In this document: positions 46,145-54,998 of the stretch, piece after piece
Numbering within the stretch: the first letter of the stretch is position 1
How the letters are laid out: the number at the start of each line of letters is the position of its first letter
Assembly (NCBI RefSeq): GCF_003626595.1
Contig: NZ_RBAK01000005.1
Location: 358,613-422,612, forward strand
DNA length: 64,000 bases
Direction: 5' to 3'
From: Micromonospora endolithica
GTDB lineage: Bacteria > Actinomycetota > Actinomycetes > Mycobacteriales > Micromonosporaceae
Position numbers and translations under genes: made by a program
The notes under the pieces: generated by a model
Told to the model about the DNA's origin: nothing
The model's database searches: none
The model's input: only the letters and a program-made list of their open reading frames with translations

Positions 46145-46522
46145 ATGGATTTCGTGGGAACTGCGTTGGCTGAAATGACCATGCCTCAGATCTCGCCGCT
46201 TGCCGGCGAGCCGATCGAACGTGCCGATGCCGAGCGTCTCGCGGGGGTCCTCAAGGCCCTCGCGGATCCCGCTCGACTGCGGCTGCTCAGCCTGATCCAG
46301 TCGGCCCCCGAGGGCGAGGCGTGCGTCTGTGACCTGACCGCACCGCTCGGCCTCTCCCAGCCGACGGTCAGCCACCACCTGCGTATCCTCACCGAGGCCG
46401 GCTTGCTGGAGCGGGAGAAGCGTGGGGTCTGGGCCTACTACCGGCTGGTGCCGTCGGCGATCGCCACGATCGCCGATCTGCTCACCCCGCCGCGCAAGCG
46501 TGCCACCAAGAAGGCGCGCTGA
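46145..46522 (+). CDS. ArsR/SmtB-family metal-responsive repressor
   Basis: A 125-residue winged-helix repressor. DNA-binding helices are in CDLTAPLGLSQPTVSHHLRI; the wing is REKRGVWAYYRLVP. The ACVCDL motif (Cys60, Cys62) matches the alpha-3 metal or arsenic site of ArsR-type sensors. The basic tail PPRKRATKKAR is extra. No metal-efflux or arsenate-reductase gene is adjacent (pyrE lies upstream, DedA downstream), so its target may be elsewhere. ATG 46145 or GTG 46154 could be the start; the second has better spacing to GGTGGAAGG. Confidence 0.88.
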   Translation: MDFVGTALAEMTMPQISPLAGEPIERADAERLAGVLKALADPARLRLLSLIQSAPEGEACVCDLTAPLGLSQPTVSHHLRILTEAGLLEREKRGVWAYYRLVPSAIATIADLLTPPRKRATKKAR

Positions 46523-46533
46523 CCCGTACCGAT

Positions 46534-46570
46534 CGTCCGGTGTCCTTCCCGTCGGGGACGGCACCGGACG
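46534..46570. terminator. Hairpin between arsR-like and DedA genes
   Basis: A 9-bp stem, CGTCCGGTG (46534-46542) with CACCGGACG (46562-46570), and further partial pairing inside. Located between convergent genes. Confidence 0.55.
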
Positions 46571-46630
46571 GCCGGCCGGGCCGCTGATCCCGCGCGGCTC
46601 CCGCCGTGTGGTCGGTGCCCGCGCCCGCGG

Positions 46631-47344
46631 TCAGTGCTTGCCGTAGTGCTCCCGGGTCTCCCGGATGGCCTCCTCGGCGGCGGCCCGCTCCTGCGGTGTG
46701 GTGCCGCGTCGTGCGGCCAGCCACGCCCGGAGCAGTTCCACCGCGATCGGGATCACCGAGATCCCCACGATCGCGATGAGGATGAACTCGATGTTCGCCT
46801 TGACGAACGGGATCTGGCCGAGGAAATAGCCGAGCACCGTCACGCCGGTGCCCCAGAGGATGCCGCCGATCACGTTGTAGGTGACGAACGTGCGGTAGTT
46901 CATCCGGCTGACCCCGGCCACGATCGGCGTGAACGTCCGCACGATCGGCACGAAGCGGGCCAGCACGATCGACCGGGCGCCGTACTTCTCGAAGAAGTCG
47001 TGTGCCTTCAGCACGTTCTCCTGCTTGAACAGTCGCGAGTTCGGCCGGCGGAACAGCGCCGGGCCGACCTTGCGGCCGAACGCGTACCCGACCTGGTCGC
47101 CGGCGATGGCCGCGATGGTGATGAGCAGGCAGACCAGCCACAACGGGTAGGTGATGTACTTCCCGTCGGCGACCAGCAGGCCCGCCGTGAAGAGCAGCGA
47201 GTCGCCGGGCAGGAAGAACCCGATCAGCAGGCCGGACTCGGCGAAGACGATCACCAGAATGCCGATCAGCCCGAACGTGGAGATCAACACCTCTGGATCG
47301 AGCCAGTCCGGCCCCAGGGCCAGGGTGGTGGTGGGCGTCGACAC
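46631..47344 (-). CDS. DedA-family membrane protein
   Basis: A 237-residue integral membrane protein of the DedA (SNARE-associated/VTT) family. Hallmarks are FAESGLLIGFFLPGDSLLF near the start, AGDQVGYAFGRKVGPALF, and FLGQIPFVKANIEFILIAI at the end, with RFVPIVRTFTPIVAG (conserved Arg) in the middle. DedA proteins translocate phospholipids such as phosphatidylethanolamine or undecaprenyl phosphate, and need a proton gradient. Single gene, next to the Pnkp gene on the same strand but more than 90 bases away. Confidence 0.9.
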   Translation of the reverse strand: MSTPTTTLALGPDWLDPEVLISTFGLIGILVIVFAESGLLIGFFLPGDSLLFTAGLLVADGKYITYPLWLVCLLITIAAIAGDQVGYAFGRKVGPALFRRPNSRLFKQENVLKAHDFFEKYGARSIVLARFVPIVRTFTPIVAGVSRMNYRTFVTYNVIGGILWGTGVTVLGYFLGQIPFVKANIEFILIAIVGISVIPIAVELLRAWLAARRGTTPQERAAAEEAIRETREHYGKH

Positions 47345-47434
47345 GAGGTGACCTCCGATGGCTGCCGGTCCGGAACGGAACGTCCGTAGTCTAGGTGCCC
47401 GTACCCGGCCCCGGTGCTCGACGGCGCAGGGCGC

Positions 47435-49951
47435 TCACAGGCGGGGGTCGACCGGTTCCGACTCGCAGGCGAGGATGGCGAAGACCAGCTCGTGGCGGCG
47501 CCACACCGGGGCGCCGGCGACCACGGCGTCCAGGGCCGCCAGGCCCAGGCCGTGCTCGCGCAGGGCCAACCCCCGCTTGCGGCCCAGCGAACGACGACGC
47601 AGCGCGGTGAGCTGCGCCGGCTCGGTGTAACCCGGCCCGTAGATGATCCGCAGGTACTCCCGTCCCCGGCACTTGATGCCCGGCTGGAGCAGGGAACCCC
47701 GCTCGGAGCGAGCGGCCGGCCCGGCGTACGGCTTGACCACCATGCCCTCGCCGCCGGCCCCGGTGAGGTCCAGCCACCACCGGGTGGCCGCCGCCTCGGC
47801 GGCCGGATCGGACAGGTCCACCACCTGCCGCCGGGTCGGGGTGAAGAACTCCGGGTCGGCGGCGCACAGCCGGTCGGCCAGGTCCAGGTGCCAGCCGTGG
47901 TCCCGGTCGGCGTAGCTCGCCGTCGCCCCGGCCAGCACCGCGAACGGCGCGAGCGTCACCCCGCGCAGCCCGTCGGTCGGCCCGACGTACGCCCGGTACG
48001 CCGCCGTGTAGGCCACGATCTCGTCCCGCCGCCGGGCCGTGGCGTCCCGCAGCGCACCCAGGTCCAGCCCCCGGCCGACGGCGGCGTCCAACACGTCCAG
48101 CGCCGCCGGCAGCGCGGCCCGGCCGGCCGCGCCGACCCCCGCGTACTGCTCGCGGATCAGGCCGCCGGCCTTGGCCGACCACGGCAGCAGCTCGGTGTCG
48201 AGCAGCAGCCAGTCGGTGTCCAGCTCGGTCCACAGCCCGGCCGCGTCGACCGCCGCGCGGACCCGGGCCAGCAGTTCGGTGTCGAGCGGCTCGCCGAAGA
48301 ACGGCCGGCCGGTACGCGTGTGCACCACCCCGCCGCCGAACGGACCGGCCGGCTCGCGGCCGACCAGCACCACCGCCCGGGAGCCCATGTGCTTCTCCTC
48401 GCAGACCACCCGGTCCACGCCGGCCGCCCGGTAGTCGGCGAACGCCTGCGCCGGGTGCTCCAGGAACCCGTCCAGGGTGGACGTCGAGCATGGCGCCATG
48501 GTCGGCGGCAGCCACACCAGGCGGGCCGGGTCGACCGCGAAGCGGCTCAGCACCTCCAGCGCGGCGGCGGCGTTCTCCGCCGGCACGGTCAGCGACCCGT
48601 ACGGGTGCTCGACGTGCCGCCGGCCGGTCACGTCGGTCAGCTCCAGCACCTCGTCGGGGCGGGCCGGCGCGGCGGTCAGCGGACGAACCGGGGCGTACCA
48701 CTCGCGCTCCGCCGGCACCGCCACCAACTCCCGCTCCGGGTAGCGCAGCGCGGTGAGCCGACCGCCGAACACGCAGCCGGTGTCGACGCAGATGGTGTTG
48801 TTCACCCACTCCGGCTCGGGAGTCGGCGTGTGCCCGTACACCACCGTCGCCGCACCCCGGTATTCCCGGGCCCACGGGTAGCGCACCGGCAGCCCGTACT
48901 CGTCGGTCTCGCCGGTGGTCTCCCCGTACAGCGCGAACGAGCGGACCCGGCCGGACGCACGGCCGTGGTAGGCCTCCTTCAGCCCGGCGTGCGCGACCAC
49001 CAGCCGGCCGCCGTCCAGCACGAAGTGGCTGGTCAGGCCGTCCACGAAGGTCGCCACGTCGGCCACGAACCCGTCCGGCTCGGCGGCCAGCTGCGCCATT
49101 GTCTCGGCCAGGCCGTGGGTCAACCGCACGTTCCGGCCGCGCAGCCTGCGCAGCAGCTTCTGCTCGTGGTTTCCGGGCACGCAGAGCGCGTGCCCGGCCG
49201 CGACCATGCCCATCACCAGGCGGAGCACCCCGGGGGAGTCCGGGCCGCGGTCCACCAGGTCACCGACGAAGACGGCGGTACGCCCCGACGGGTGCGTCGC
49301 GTCGACCGGACGCCCCGCGTCGTCGCGGTGCAGCGCCCAGCCCAGCCGGGTCAGCAGCGTCTCCAACTCGGCGCGGCAACCGTGCACGTCACCGACGATG
49401 TCGAACGGCCCGGTCAGCTCCCTCCGGTCGTTGAACAGCTTCTCGTAACGGACCTCGGCGGCGTCGATCTCGGCGACCCCACGCAGCACGTGCACCTTGC
49501 GGAAACCCTCCCGGGCCAGCTGCCCGTACGTGCGGCGCAGGTCCCGGGACATCCGGGCCAGCACCGGACGGCCGAAGGTGCGGTCGGCGCGCTCCTCGGT
49601 CCGCTCCCAGGCCAGCACCTCCGGCACGTCGAGCACGATCGCCACCGGCAGCACGTCGTGCTCGCGGGCCACCCGCACCAGGCCGGCGCGGGCGTGCGGC
49701 TGGAGGTTGGTGGCGTCCACCACGGTCAACCGGCCGGCGCGCAGCCGCTTGCCGGCCACGTAGTGCAGCACGTCGAACGCCTCGGCGGAGGCGGACTGGT
49801 CGTTTTCGTCGTCGGCGACCATCGCGCGGAAGGCGTCCGAGGACAGCACCTGGGTGGACGCGAAGTGGCGGCGGGCGAACGTGGACTTGCCGGAGCCGGA
49901 GATGCCGACCAGCGCCACCAGGGCCAGCTCCGGGATGTCGAGACTGGTCAT
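47435..49951 (-). CDS. pnkp: Bacterial polynucleotide kinase-phosphatase-ligase (Pnkp)
   Basis: An 838-residue RNA-repair enzyme. The kinase domain has P-loop GISGSGKST (16-24). The metallophosphoesterase has GDVHGC (Asp188, His190), GDLVDRGPDS (Asp231, Asp234) and GNHEQ (about 260). The ligase domain has VVCEEKHMGSRAVVL with the AMP-linked Lys at about 520, and a C-terminal LAALDAVVAGAP. This is the three-domain order of Clostridium thermocellum Pnkp. It heals and seals RNA cut by ribotoxins. Its ATG overlaps the Hen1 stop (ATGA), so the two are made together. Confidence 0.95.
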   Translation of the reverse strand: MTSLDIPELALVALVGISGSGKSTFARRHFASTQVLSSDAFRAMVADDENDQSASAEAFDVLHYVAGKRLRAGRLTVVDATNLQPHARAGLVRVAREHDVLPVAIVLDVPEVLAWERTEERADRTFGRPVLARMSRDLRRTYGQLAREGFRKVHVLRGVAEIDAAEVRYEKLFNDRRELTGPFDIVGDVHGCRAELETLLTRLGWALHRDDAGRPVDATHPSGRTAVFVGDLVDRGPDSPGVLRLVMGMVAAGHALCVPGNHEQKLLRRLRGRNVRLTHGLAETMAQLAAEPDGFVADVATFVDGLTSHFVLDGGRLVVAHAGLKEAYHGRASGRVRSFALYGETTGETDEYGLPVRYPWAREYRGAATVVYGHTPTPEPEWVNNTICVDTGCVFGGRLTALRYPERELVAVPAEREWYAPVRPLTAAPARPDEVLELTDVTGRRHVEHPYGSLTVPAENAAAALEVLSRFAVDPARLVWLPPTMAPCSTSTLDGFLEHPAQAFADYRAAGVDRVVCEEKHMGSRAVVLVGREPAGPFGGGVVHTRTGRPFFGEPLDTELLARVRAAVDAAGLWTELDTDWLLLDTELLPWSAKAGGLIREQYAGVGAAGRAALPAALDVLDAAVGRGLDLGALRDATARRRDEIVAYTAAYRAYVGPTDGLRGVTLAPFAVLAGATASYADRDHGWHLDLADRLCAADPEFFTPTRRQVVDLSDPAAEAAATRWWLDLTGAGGEGMVVKPYAGPAARSERGSLLQPGIKCRGREYLRIIYGPGYTEPAQLTALRRRSLGRKRGLALREHGLGLAALDAVVAGAPVWRRHELVFAILACESEPVDPRL

Positions 49952-51396
49952 CGGGTCACCTCCGTCCGGGTCAGCACGGCCAACTGGGTCGGCGCGCCGA
50001 GATCCGGGTCCTCGTCGCCGACCCCGCGGATCACCGCCGTGTAGCCGTACGTCGTCGTCACCCGCGCCACCCAGGCGGCGAACTCGGCACGGGTCCACTC
50101 GAAGCGGTGGTCGGGGTGCCGGAACCGACCGGGGGGCAGTCCCTCGTAGCGCACGTTGTACTCCACGTTCGGCGTGGTCACCACGACCGTCCCCGGTCGG
50201 GCGTGACCGAGGACGGCGTCCTCCAGCGCGGGCAGGCGCGGCGGGTCCAGGTGCTCCACGACCTCCATCAGCACCGCCGCGTCGTAACCGCGCAGCCGGT
50301 CGTCCCGGTAGGTCAGCGCGGACTGCCACAGCCGGATCCGGTCCCGCTGCCGCTCCGGCAGCCGGTCCAGGCGCAGCCGCCGGGCGGCCAGGGCCAGCGC
50401 GTGGGTGGACACGTCCGTGCCCACGATCTCGGTGAACCGCCGGTCCCCGGCCAGCGCCGTGAGCAGCGCACCGGCACCGCAGCCCAGGTCCAGCACCCGG
50501 CTCGCGCCGCACTCGGCCAGCGCGGCGAGCACCGCCTCCCGCCGGCGTACGGCCAGTGACGGCACGCGGACCGCGTCCCCGCCGGCGGTCTCGTCCACCG
50601 CGTCCGGATCCGCGGCGGCCGGCTCGTCGGTCAGCCGCTGCTCCGCCAGCCGGGCCAGCGCCTGACCGGCGAGCGCGCGCCGGTGCGCCAGGTAACGGCG
50701 GCTGATCAGACCCCGTTCCGGGTGGTCGGCCAGCCAACCCGCCCCGGCCCGGAGCAGCTTGTCCACCTCGTCCGGCGCCACCCAGTAGTGCTTGGCGTCG
50801 TCCAACACCGGCAGCAGCACGTACAGGTGGTTGAGGGCGTCGGCGACCCGTACGGTGCCGGTCAGCGTCAGGTCCACGTAACGGCTGTCGCCCCACTCCG
50901 GGTGCCGCTCGTCGAGCGGCAGCGGAACGGCCCGCACCGCCCAGCCCAGCGGTGTGAACAGCCGCACGGCGACGTCCGCGCCGCCCCGGCAGCGCAGCAC
51001 CGGTACCCGTACCTCCAGCGGGATCGGGGTGGCCGCCAGCTCCGGGCGGTCCCGGGACTCCCCCCGCAGGGCCGACCGGTACACCTTGGACAGTGCCGAG
51101 GAGAGCAGGCTGGACGCCGCGTAGGGGCGGTCGTTGACGTACCGGGAGAGGGTGAAGCTCTCCGGGGTCGCGGCCGGTCGCCGGCCGCGACCCCGCGCGC
51201 CGGCCAGCCGCTGCGGATCCACGTCCAGCAGCAGGGCGGCGGTGCAGCGCTGCTCGTGCGCCTCGGGATAGAACACGTGCGCGGTGCCGACCGGCACGTC
51301 GAAGGCGTGCGCGCGGTCGGGATGCTTGACCAGCAGGTGACCGAGGTCGGTCGCCGGCCGGTGGGTCGTGGTGAGGGTGAGCAGCACGCCGCCCAT
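49948..51396 (-). CDS. hen1: RNA 3'-terminal 2'-O-methyltransferase Hen1
   Basis: A 482-residue protein. The N-terminal half (about 1-250) is the ligase-activating domain of bacterial Hen1 (AHAFDVPVGTAHVFYPEAHE, FTLSRYVNDRPYAASSLLSS). The C-terminal methyltransferase has VLDLGCGAGALLTALAGD (AdoMet site), VVEHLDPPRL (E-x2-E-H metal motif) and VTTPNVEYN with HPDHRFEW. It methylates the 2'-OH at the break before sealing, so the repaired RNA resists a second cut. It is the first gene of hen1-pnkp. ATG 51396 gives the MGGVLLTLTTTH start typical of the family. Confidence 0.95.
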   Translation of the reverse strand: MGGVLLTLTTTHRPATDLGHLLVKHPDRAHAFDVPVGTAHVFYPEAHEQRCTAALLLDVDPQRLAGARGRGRRPAATPESFTLSRYVNDRPYAASSLLSSALSKVYRSALRGESRDRPELAATPIPLEVRVPVLRCRGGADVAVRLFTPLGWAVRAVPLPLDERHPEWGDSRYVDLTLTGTVRVADALNHLYVLLPVLDDAKHYWVAPDEVDKLLRAGAGWLADHPERGLISRRYLAHRRALAGQALARLAEQRLTDEPAAADPDAVDETAGGDAVRVPSLAVRRREAVLAALAECGASRVLDLGCGAGALLTALAGDRRFTEIVGTDVSTHALALAARRLRLDRLPERQRDRIRLWQSALTYRDDRLRGYDAAVLMEVVEHLDPPRLPALEDAVLGHARPGTVVVTTPNVEYNVRYEGLPPGRFRHPDHRFEWTRAEFAAWVARVTTTYGYTAVIRGVGDEDPDLGAPTQLAVLTRTEVTR

Positions 51397-51446
51397 GGTC
51401 CCAGTGACCTCGATCTTGTGTCGTCCCGTTTTGCCGGCGGAACGGG

Positions 51447-51482
51447 CGGTGCCCCGCCGACCGGGTGGTCGGCGGGGCACCG
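51447..51482 (-). terminator. Hairpin terminator after the surface protein
   Basis: A perfect 16-bp stem (51447-51462 with 51467-51482) and a GGGT loop, about 15 bases beyond the stop codon of the minus-strand LPXTG gene. Confidence 0.8.
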
Positions 51483-51497
51483 GTGGTGCGGGGTGGA

Positions 51498-53075
51498 TCA
51501 GGCCACGAAGCGCATCCGGCGGCGGCGGGCCACCACGAAGCCGGCGGCGCCGGCGGCGAGGAGGACGGCGCCGAGGCCGGCGAAGAGGGCGGTGTTCGCG
51601 CCGGTGATCGGCAGGGTCGGGTCGTCACCGTCGCCGCCACCCTCACCGCCGCCGTTGCCGGTGGCGTTGACCAGGATCTTCGCGGTGTCGTTGGCCGGCT
51701 TCAGGTCCTGGTAGAAGCCGCCGTCGCACTCGCACGGCACGTTGATCTTCACGGTGCCGGCCGCGTTCGCGATGACCTCGTCGATCCGGAAGACGAAGTC
51801 GAAGGTCTCCTGCTCGCCGGCCTTGACGAAGGAGGAGGTGTAGCAGCTGTACTTGCGGGCACCCGGCTCGCCCGGCTCGCCCCACTCCTCGCCCTTGACG
51901 GGGAAGCACCAGTCGGAGACCTTGGCGGCGTACGTGCCCTTGGGCACCTCCACCTCCATGTGCGTCACCGAGGAGCCGCTGCGGCCGTAGTCCAGGGTGG
52001 CCGGACCGTTGTTGCGGAAGCCGATGGTCGCCGGGACCTCGGCGCCCTTGCCGCCGGCCAGCTTGGCGCCGATCGCCTCCAGGTCGGTGCTGTTCTTGCC
52101 GGTGACCTTGACCTCGAGGTGGGTGGCGTTGTTGTCCGGCTGCGTGTCGGCCTGGGATCCCCGGGCGCTGACCCGGGCGCTGGCGGCGCTGACGGCCAGG
52201 TCCAGATCGCCGCCGGTGCCCGGCGTGCCGATCGTGATGTCGTTGCTGTTGAGGTACGCCTCGAAGTCCTCGAACTCGGCCGGCGTCATCCAGATGATCT
52301 CGCCCCACTCGCTGCCGGGCGCGAAGGTGTCCTTGCCCAGCGCGTACGCGAGCGTCGCGGCGCCGCCGGCACCCGGAGCGAGGGCCTCGTCGAAGCGGCA
52401 TGTGCGCAGCTCGTCGTCGACGTAGGTGCAGTTGCTGTACTTCTTGTCCGCCCGGATGCCGTGGTCGTTGTAGAAGACGACCGCGGCGCCCTTGGCGGTC
52501 GTCTCGCCGACGTTCCGCACGGCCAGCGGCGCGGTGAACTTGGCACCGGGGGCGGCGGAGCGGGTGGTCTCCGGGCCGGCGGCCAGGTCGACCCCCTCGC
52601 CGACGCGAACCCGCGACTCGTAGCTGACGGAATCGAAGCCCTTGGCGCTGACGCTGACCTTCAGCGCACCCTCCACACCGTCCGCGGCGTCCTCCGTCGG
52701 CGCGACGAGCGCTTCGAAGAGCCCGGTCGTGCCCCACTCGTCCTCGATGCCCACCTCGTACGGCAGGGTGCACACCAGGACGTTCGCCTCCGGCGTGGTG
52801 CACTCGGAGTTGTCCTCGTCGGTGACCGTCACCTTGCCGGCGAGCGCGGTGTAGTCGTAGCGGACGGTCAGGTCGTGCAGGACGACCGGGGCTGAACTGT
52901 AGACGGTGGGGTACTCGACCTTGCCGGCCGAATCGGCGGCGATGGTCACGTCCGGGAAGTAGACGGCGAGGTCGACGTCGCTTTCCTGGGCGACGGCGGG
53001 GCCGGCGGAGGCGGCGACGAGCGCGCCTGCGACGCCGAGCCCGGCGAGCCAACGCCGGGTGGAGTGCGTGAGCAT
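51498..53075 (-). CDS. LPXTG-anchored cell-wall surface protein
   Basis: A 525-residue protein. A signal peptide (about 1-30) ends AGPAVAQ. The exported body has several beta-rich Ig-like modules (VDLAVYFPDVTIAADSAGK; VYSSAPVVLHDLTVRYDY; repeated NVGETTAKGAAVVFYNDHGI). Cys pairs (SECTTPEANVLVC, SNCTYVDDELRTC, CECDGG) could form disulfides. The end has LPITG (488-492), a hydrophobic helix and ARRRRMR, a complete sortase sorting signal. A sortase gene is not in the window. It diverges from a sigma-factor/LCP operon. Adhesion or wall-structure role is likely but unproved. Confidence 0.85.
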   Translation of the reverse strand: MLTHSTRRWLAGLGVAGALVAASAGPAVAQESDVDLAVYFPDVTIAADSAGKVEYPTVYSSAPVVLHDLTVRYDYTALAGKVTVTDEDNSECTTPEANVLVCTLPYEVGIEDEWGTTGLFEALVAPTEDAADGVEGALKVSVSAKGFDSVSYESRVRVGEGVDLAAGPETTRSAAPGAKFTAPLAVRNVGETTAKGAAVVFYNDHGIRADKKYSNCTYVDDELRTCRFDEALAPGAGGAATLAYALGKDTFAPGSEWGEIIWMTPAEFEDFEAYLNSNDITIGTPGTGGDLDLAVSAASARVSARGSQADTQPDNNATHLEVKVTGKNSTDLEAIGAKLAGGKGAEVPATIGFRNNGPATLDYGRSGSSVTHMEVEVPKGTYAAKVSDWCFPVKGEEWGEPGEPGARKYSCYTSSFVKAGEQETFDFVFRIDEVIANAAGTVKINVPCECDGGFYQDLKPANDTAKILVNATGNGGGEGGGDGDDPTLPITGANTALFAGLGAVLLAAGAAGFVVARRRRMRFVA

Positions 53076-53311
53076 GTGGGGGGTCCTCCGATAGGGGGAT
53101 GCCAGGGATGGCCAGCGGATCTTAAGGAACGCCAAAGGTTCCGCGCCGCCCCGCGCCGCCCTGTCGAGGTAAAGACCAGCCGAAAGGTTGACCTTCGGCG
53201 ACGGGACATGATCACCCGGTTGCGCACGGTAAGGGATCTTCGCTGTTACCCGGGGTCGCAACGTTTCCGCCGCCCGTGCCCGTCATCGGTGGCAGGAGCC
53301 CGGGAGGTGTG

Positions 53312-53797
53312 GTGACGTACGAGGAGTTCGCCGACGCGCGGTTGGCCGCGTTGCTGCGGTACGCGGTCATGCTGACCGGCGATCCCCACCAGGCGCAGGA
53401 CCTGGTGCAGGACACGATGGTCCGGGTCCAGCTGAACTGGCGGCGGGTGGCGCGCGCCGACTCGCCCGAGCGGTACGTGCGCCGGATGCTGACCAACCAG
53501 TTCGTGGACTGGCGGCGCGGCTCGTGGGTGCGCCGGGTGCTGCTGCGCGGCGAGCCGGACGAGACCCTGCCGAGCCGGTCCGACCACGCCCAACACACCG
53601 TCGACCGGGACCAGGTCTGGTCCTGGCTGGCCCGGCTGCCCCGCCGGCAGCGCGCCACCCTGGTGCTCCGTTACTACGAGGACCTGCCGGACGCGGAGAT
53701 CGCCGAGATCCTCGGTTGCGCCGTCGGCACCGTCCGCTCCTGCATCTCCCGCGCCCTGACCACGTTGCGCACCGAGTACGCGGAGGCCCGCCCATGA
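53312..53797 (+). CDS. SigE-family ECF-type RNA polymerase sigma factor
   Basis: A 161-residue sigma factor. Region 2 lies at about 10-70 (LLRYAVMLTGDPHQAQDLVQ, DSPERYVRRMLTNQFVDWRR). Region 4 lies at about 100-155 (LPRRQRATLVLRYYEDLPD, AEIAEILGCAVGTVRSCISR). The SigE family is common in actinobacteria, and members usually sit with an anti-sigma or membrane gene. Here the next gene is an LCP protein with a membrane helix, in ATGA overlap. GTG 53312 or the adjacent GTG 53309 is the start; GGGAGG lies just upstream. Confidence 0.85.
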   Translation: MTYEEFADARLAALLRYAVMLTGDPHQAQDLVQDTMVRVQLNWRRVARADSPERYVRRMLTNQFVDWRRGSWVRRVLLRGEPDETLPSRSDHAQHTVDRDQVWSWLARLPRRQRATLVLRYYEDLPDAEIAEILGCAVGTVRSCISRALTTLRTEYAEARP

Positions 53798-54846
53798 CCG
53801 AGGACGACCTGCGTGCCGCGTTCGCCCGGCACGAGCCGCTGACCCCACCGGCCGGCCCGGTGCGCGCGGCGATCGACCGACTGGCCGCCCGGCGACGCCG
53901 CCGCCGGCAGCGGCTGCGGATCGGCGCGGCGGCGTTCGCCCTGGTCGGCGTACTCGGCGTCGTCCCGCAGTTCCTGCCCGGCACCCCGACGCGGGAGACG
54001 CCCACGGTGATGGGCGACCGCGGTGCCGGCACCCCGACCGGGGCGCTGAACGTGCTGCTGGTCGGGCTGGACTCGGCCGCCGGATCCCGGGCGCCGATGG
54101 CGGACTCGCTGCTGATCGTGCACGTGCCGGCCGACCGCAGCCGCCCGTACCTGATCTCGCTTCCCCGCGACCTGGCGGTGCCGATCCCGGGGCACGGTAC
54201 CGACAAGCTCAACACGGCGTTCGCGCGCGGCGCGGGCCCGGGCCTGGCGGCGGGGTACGACCTGACCCGCCGGACCGTCACCGACCTCACCGGCGTACGC
54301 GTCGACGCGGGGGCGGTGCTCACCTACCCGGTGCTGCGCGAGCTGACCGACGCGATGGACGGCGTACGGGTGTGCCTGCCGGAGCAGGTGCGCTCCTCGC
54401 ACACCCGGCGGGTCTTTCCGGCCGGGTGTCAGTGGCTGGACGGCGCGGCGTCGGTCGACCTACTGCGGCAGCGCCGCGACCTGCCGGAGGACGGGCGGGA
54501 GCGGGACCGCGACGCCCAGCGGTACGCCGCCGGCCTGGTTCGCCGGGCGGGCGAGCAGGGCGTGCTGACCAACCCGGTCCGGCTGTCCCGCCTCCTCGAC
54601 CTGGTCGGGCCGAACCTGACCGTGTCGTGGACCGACGGGCGGGGTCTGCCGGACCTGCTGCGGGTGGTGCCCGACCTGCGGACCACCGAACCCGTCGGTC
54701 TCGGCCTCCCGGTCGGGGCGGCGGACGGACAGGGTCGCGTCCTCATGGACACCAGGGCCGCGCCCGGGTTCCTGGCCGCGTGGCGCGCGGACCGGCTCGC
54801 GGAGTGGGTCGCGGCCGAACCGGGGCGGGTCACCCGGCTGCGCTGA
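53794..54846 (+). CDS. LytR-CpsA-Psr (LCP) family protein
   Basis: A 350-residue protein. The cytoplasmic start (MTEDDLRAAFARHEPLTPPA) looks like that of membrane anti-sigma partners. A helix at about 44-62 follows a run of Arg, and the external LCP domain occupies about 85-300: LNVLLVGLDSAAGSRAPMAD, SLLIVHVPADRSRPYLISLP (conserved Arg/Asp), LRELTDAMDGVRVCL and QRRDLPEDGRERDRDAQRY. LCP enzymes attach polymers to peptidoglycan. Translational coupling with the sigma factor suggests that it also controls that sigma factor, or is its main target. Confidence 0.85.
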   Translation: MTEDDLRAAFARHEPLTPPAGPVRAAIDRLAARRRRRRQRLRIGAAAFALVGVLGVVPQFLPGTPTRETPTVMGDRGAGTPTGALNVLLVGLDSAAGSRAPMADSLLIVHVPADRSRPYLISLPRDLAVPIPGHGTDKLNTAFARGAGPGLAAGYDLTRRTVTDLTGVRVDAGAVLTYPVLRELTDAMDGVRVCLPEQVRSSHTRRVFPAGCQWLDGAASVDLLRQRRDLPEDGRERDRDAQRYAAGLVRRAGEQGVLTNPVRLSRLLDLVGPNLTVSWTDGRGLPDLLRVVPDLRTTEPVGLGLPVGAADGQGRVLMDTRAAPGFLAAWRADRLAEWVAAEPGRVTRLR

Positions 54847-54998
54847 CACCGGCCGCGCTGGCCCGGCCGCGGTGGCGCCGGCTGCACTGACCGGCTGCGG
54901 TGATGCTGGCCGAGGCTGCCGGGCGCTCGGGTGCGGTGACACCGGCCGCGGCCGGCTGCGCTGGCTCCGGGGTCGCGCGCCGGCCGCGGATCACCGGG
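54847..54998. repeat. Degenerate GC-rich repeats
   Basis: GACACCGGCCGCG occurs at about 54844 and again near 54938, each followed by related GGCTGCGCTGGC-like segments. No gene fits. This may be decayed repeat sequence between the convergent LCP gene and the small acidic gene, possibly able to fold as a terminator. Confidence 0.35.

Noticed and set aside
47414..50044. A long plus-strand frame opposite pnkp
   Set aside because: Antisense of a gene with all catalytic motifs in place. No plausible domain in the product.
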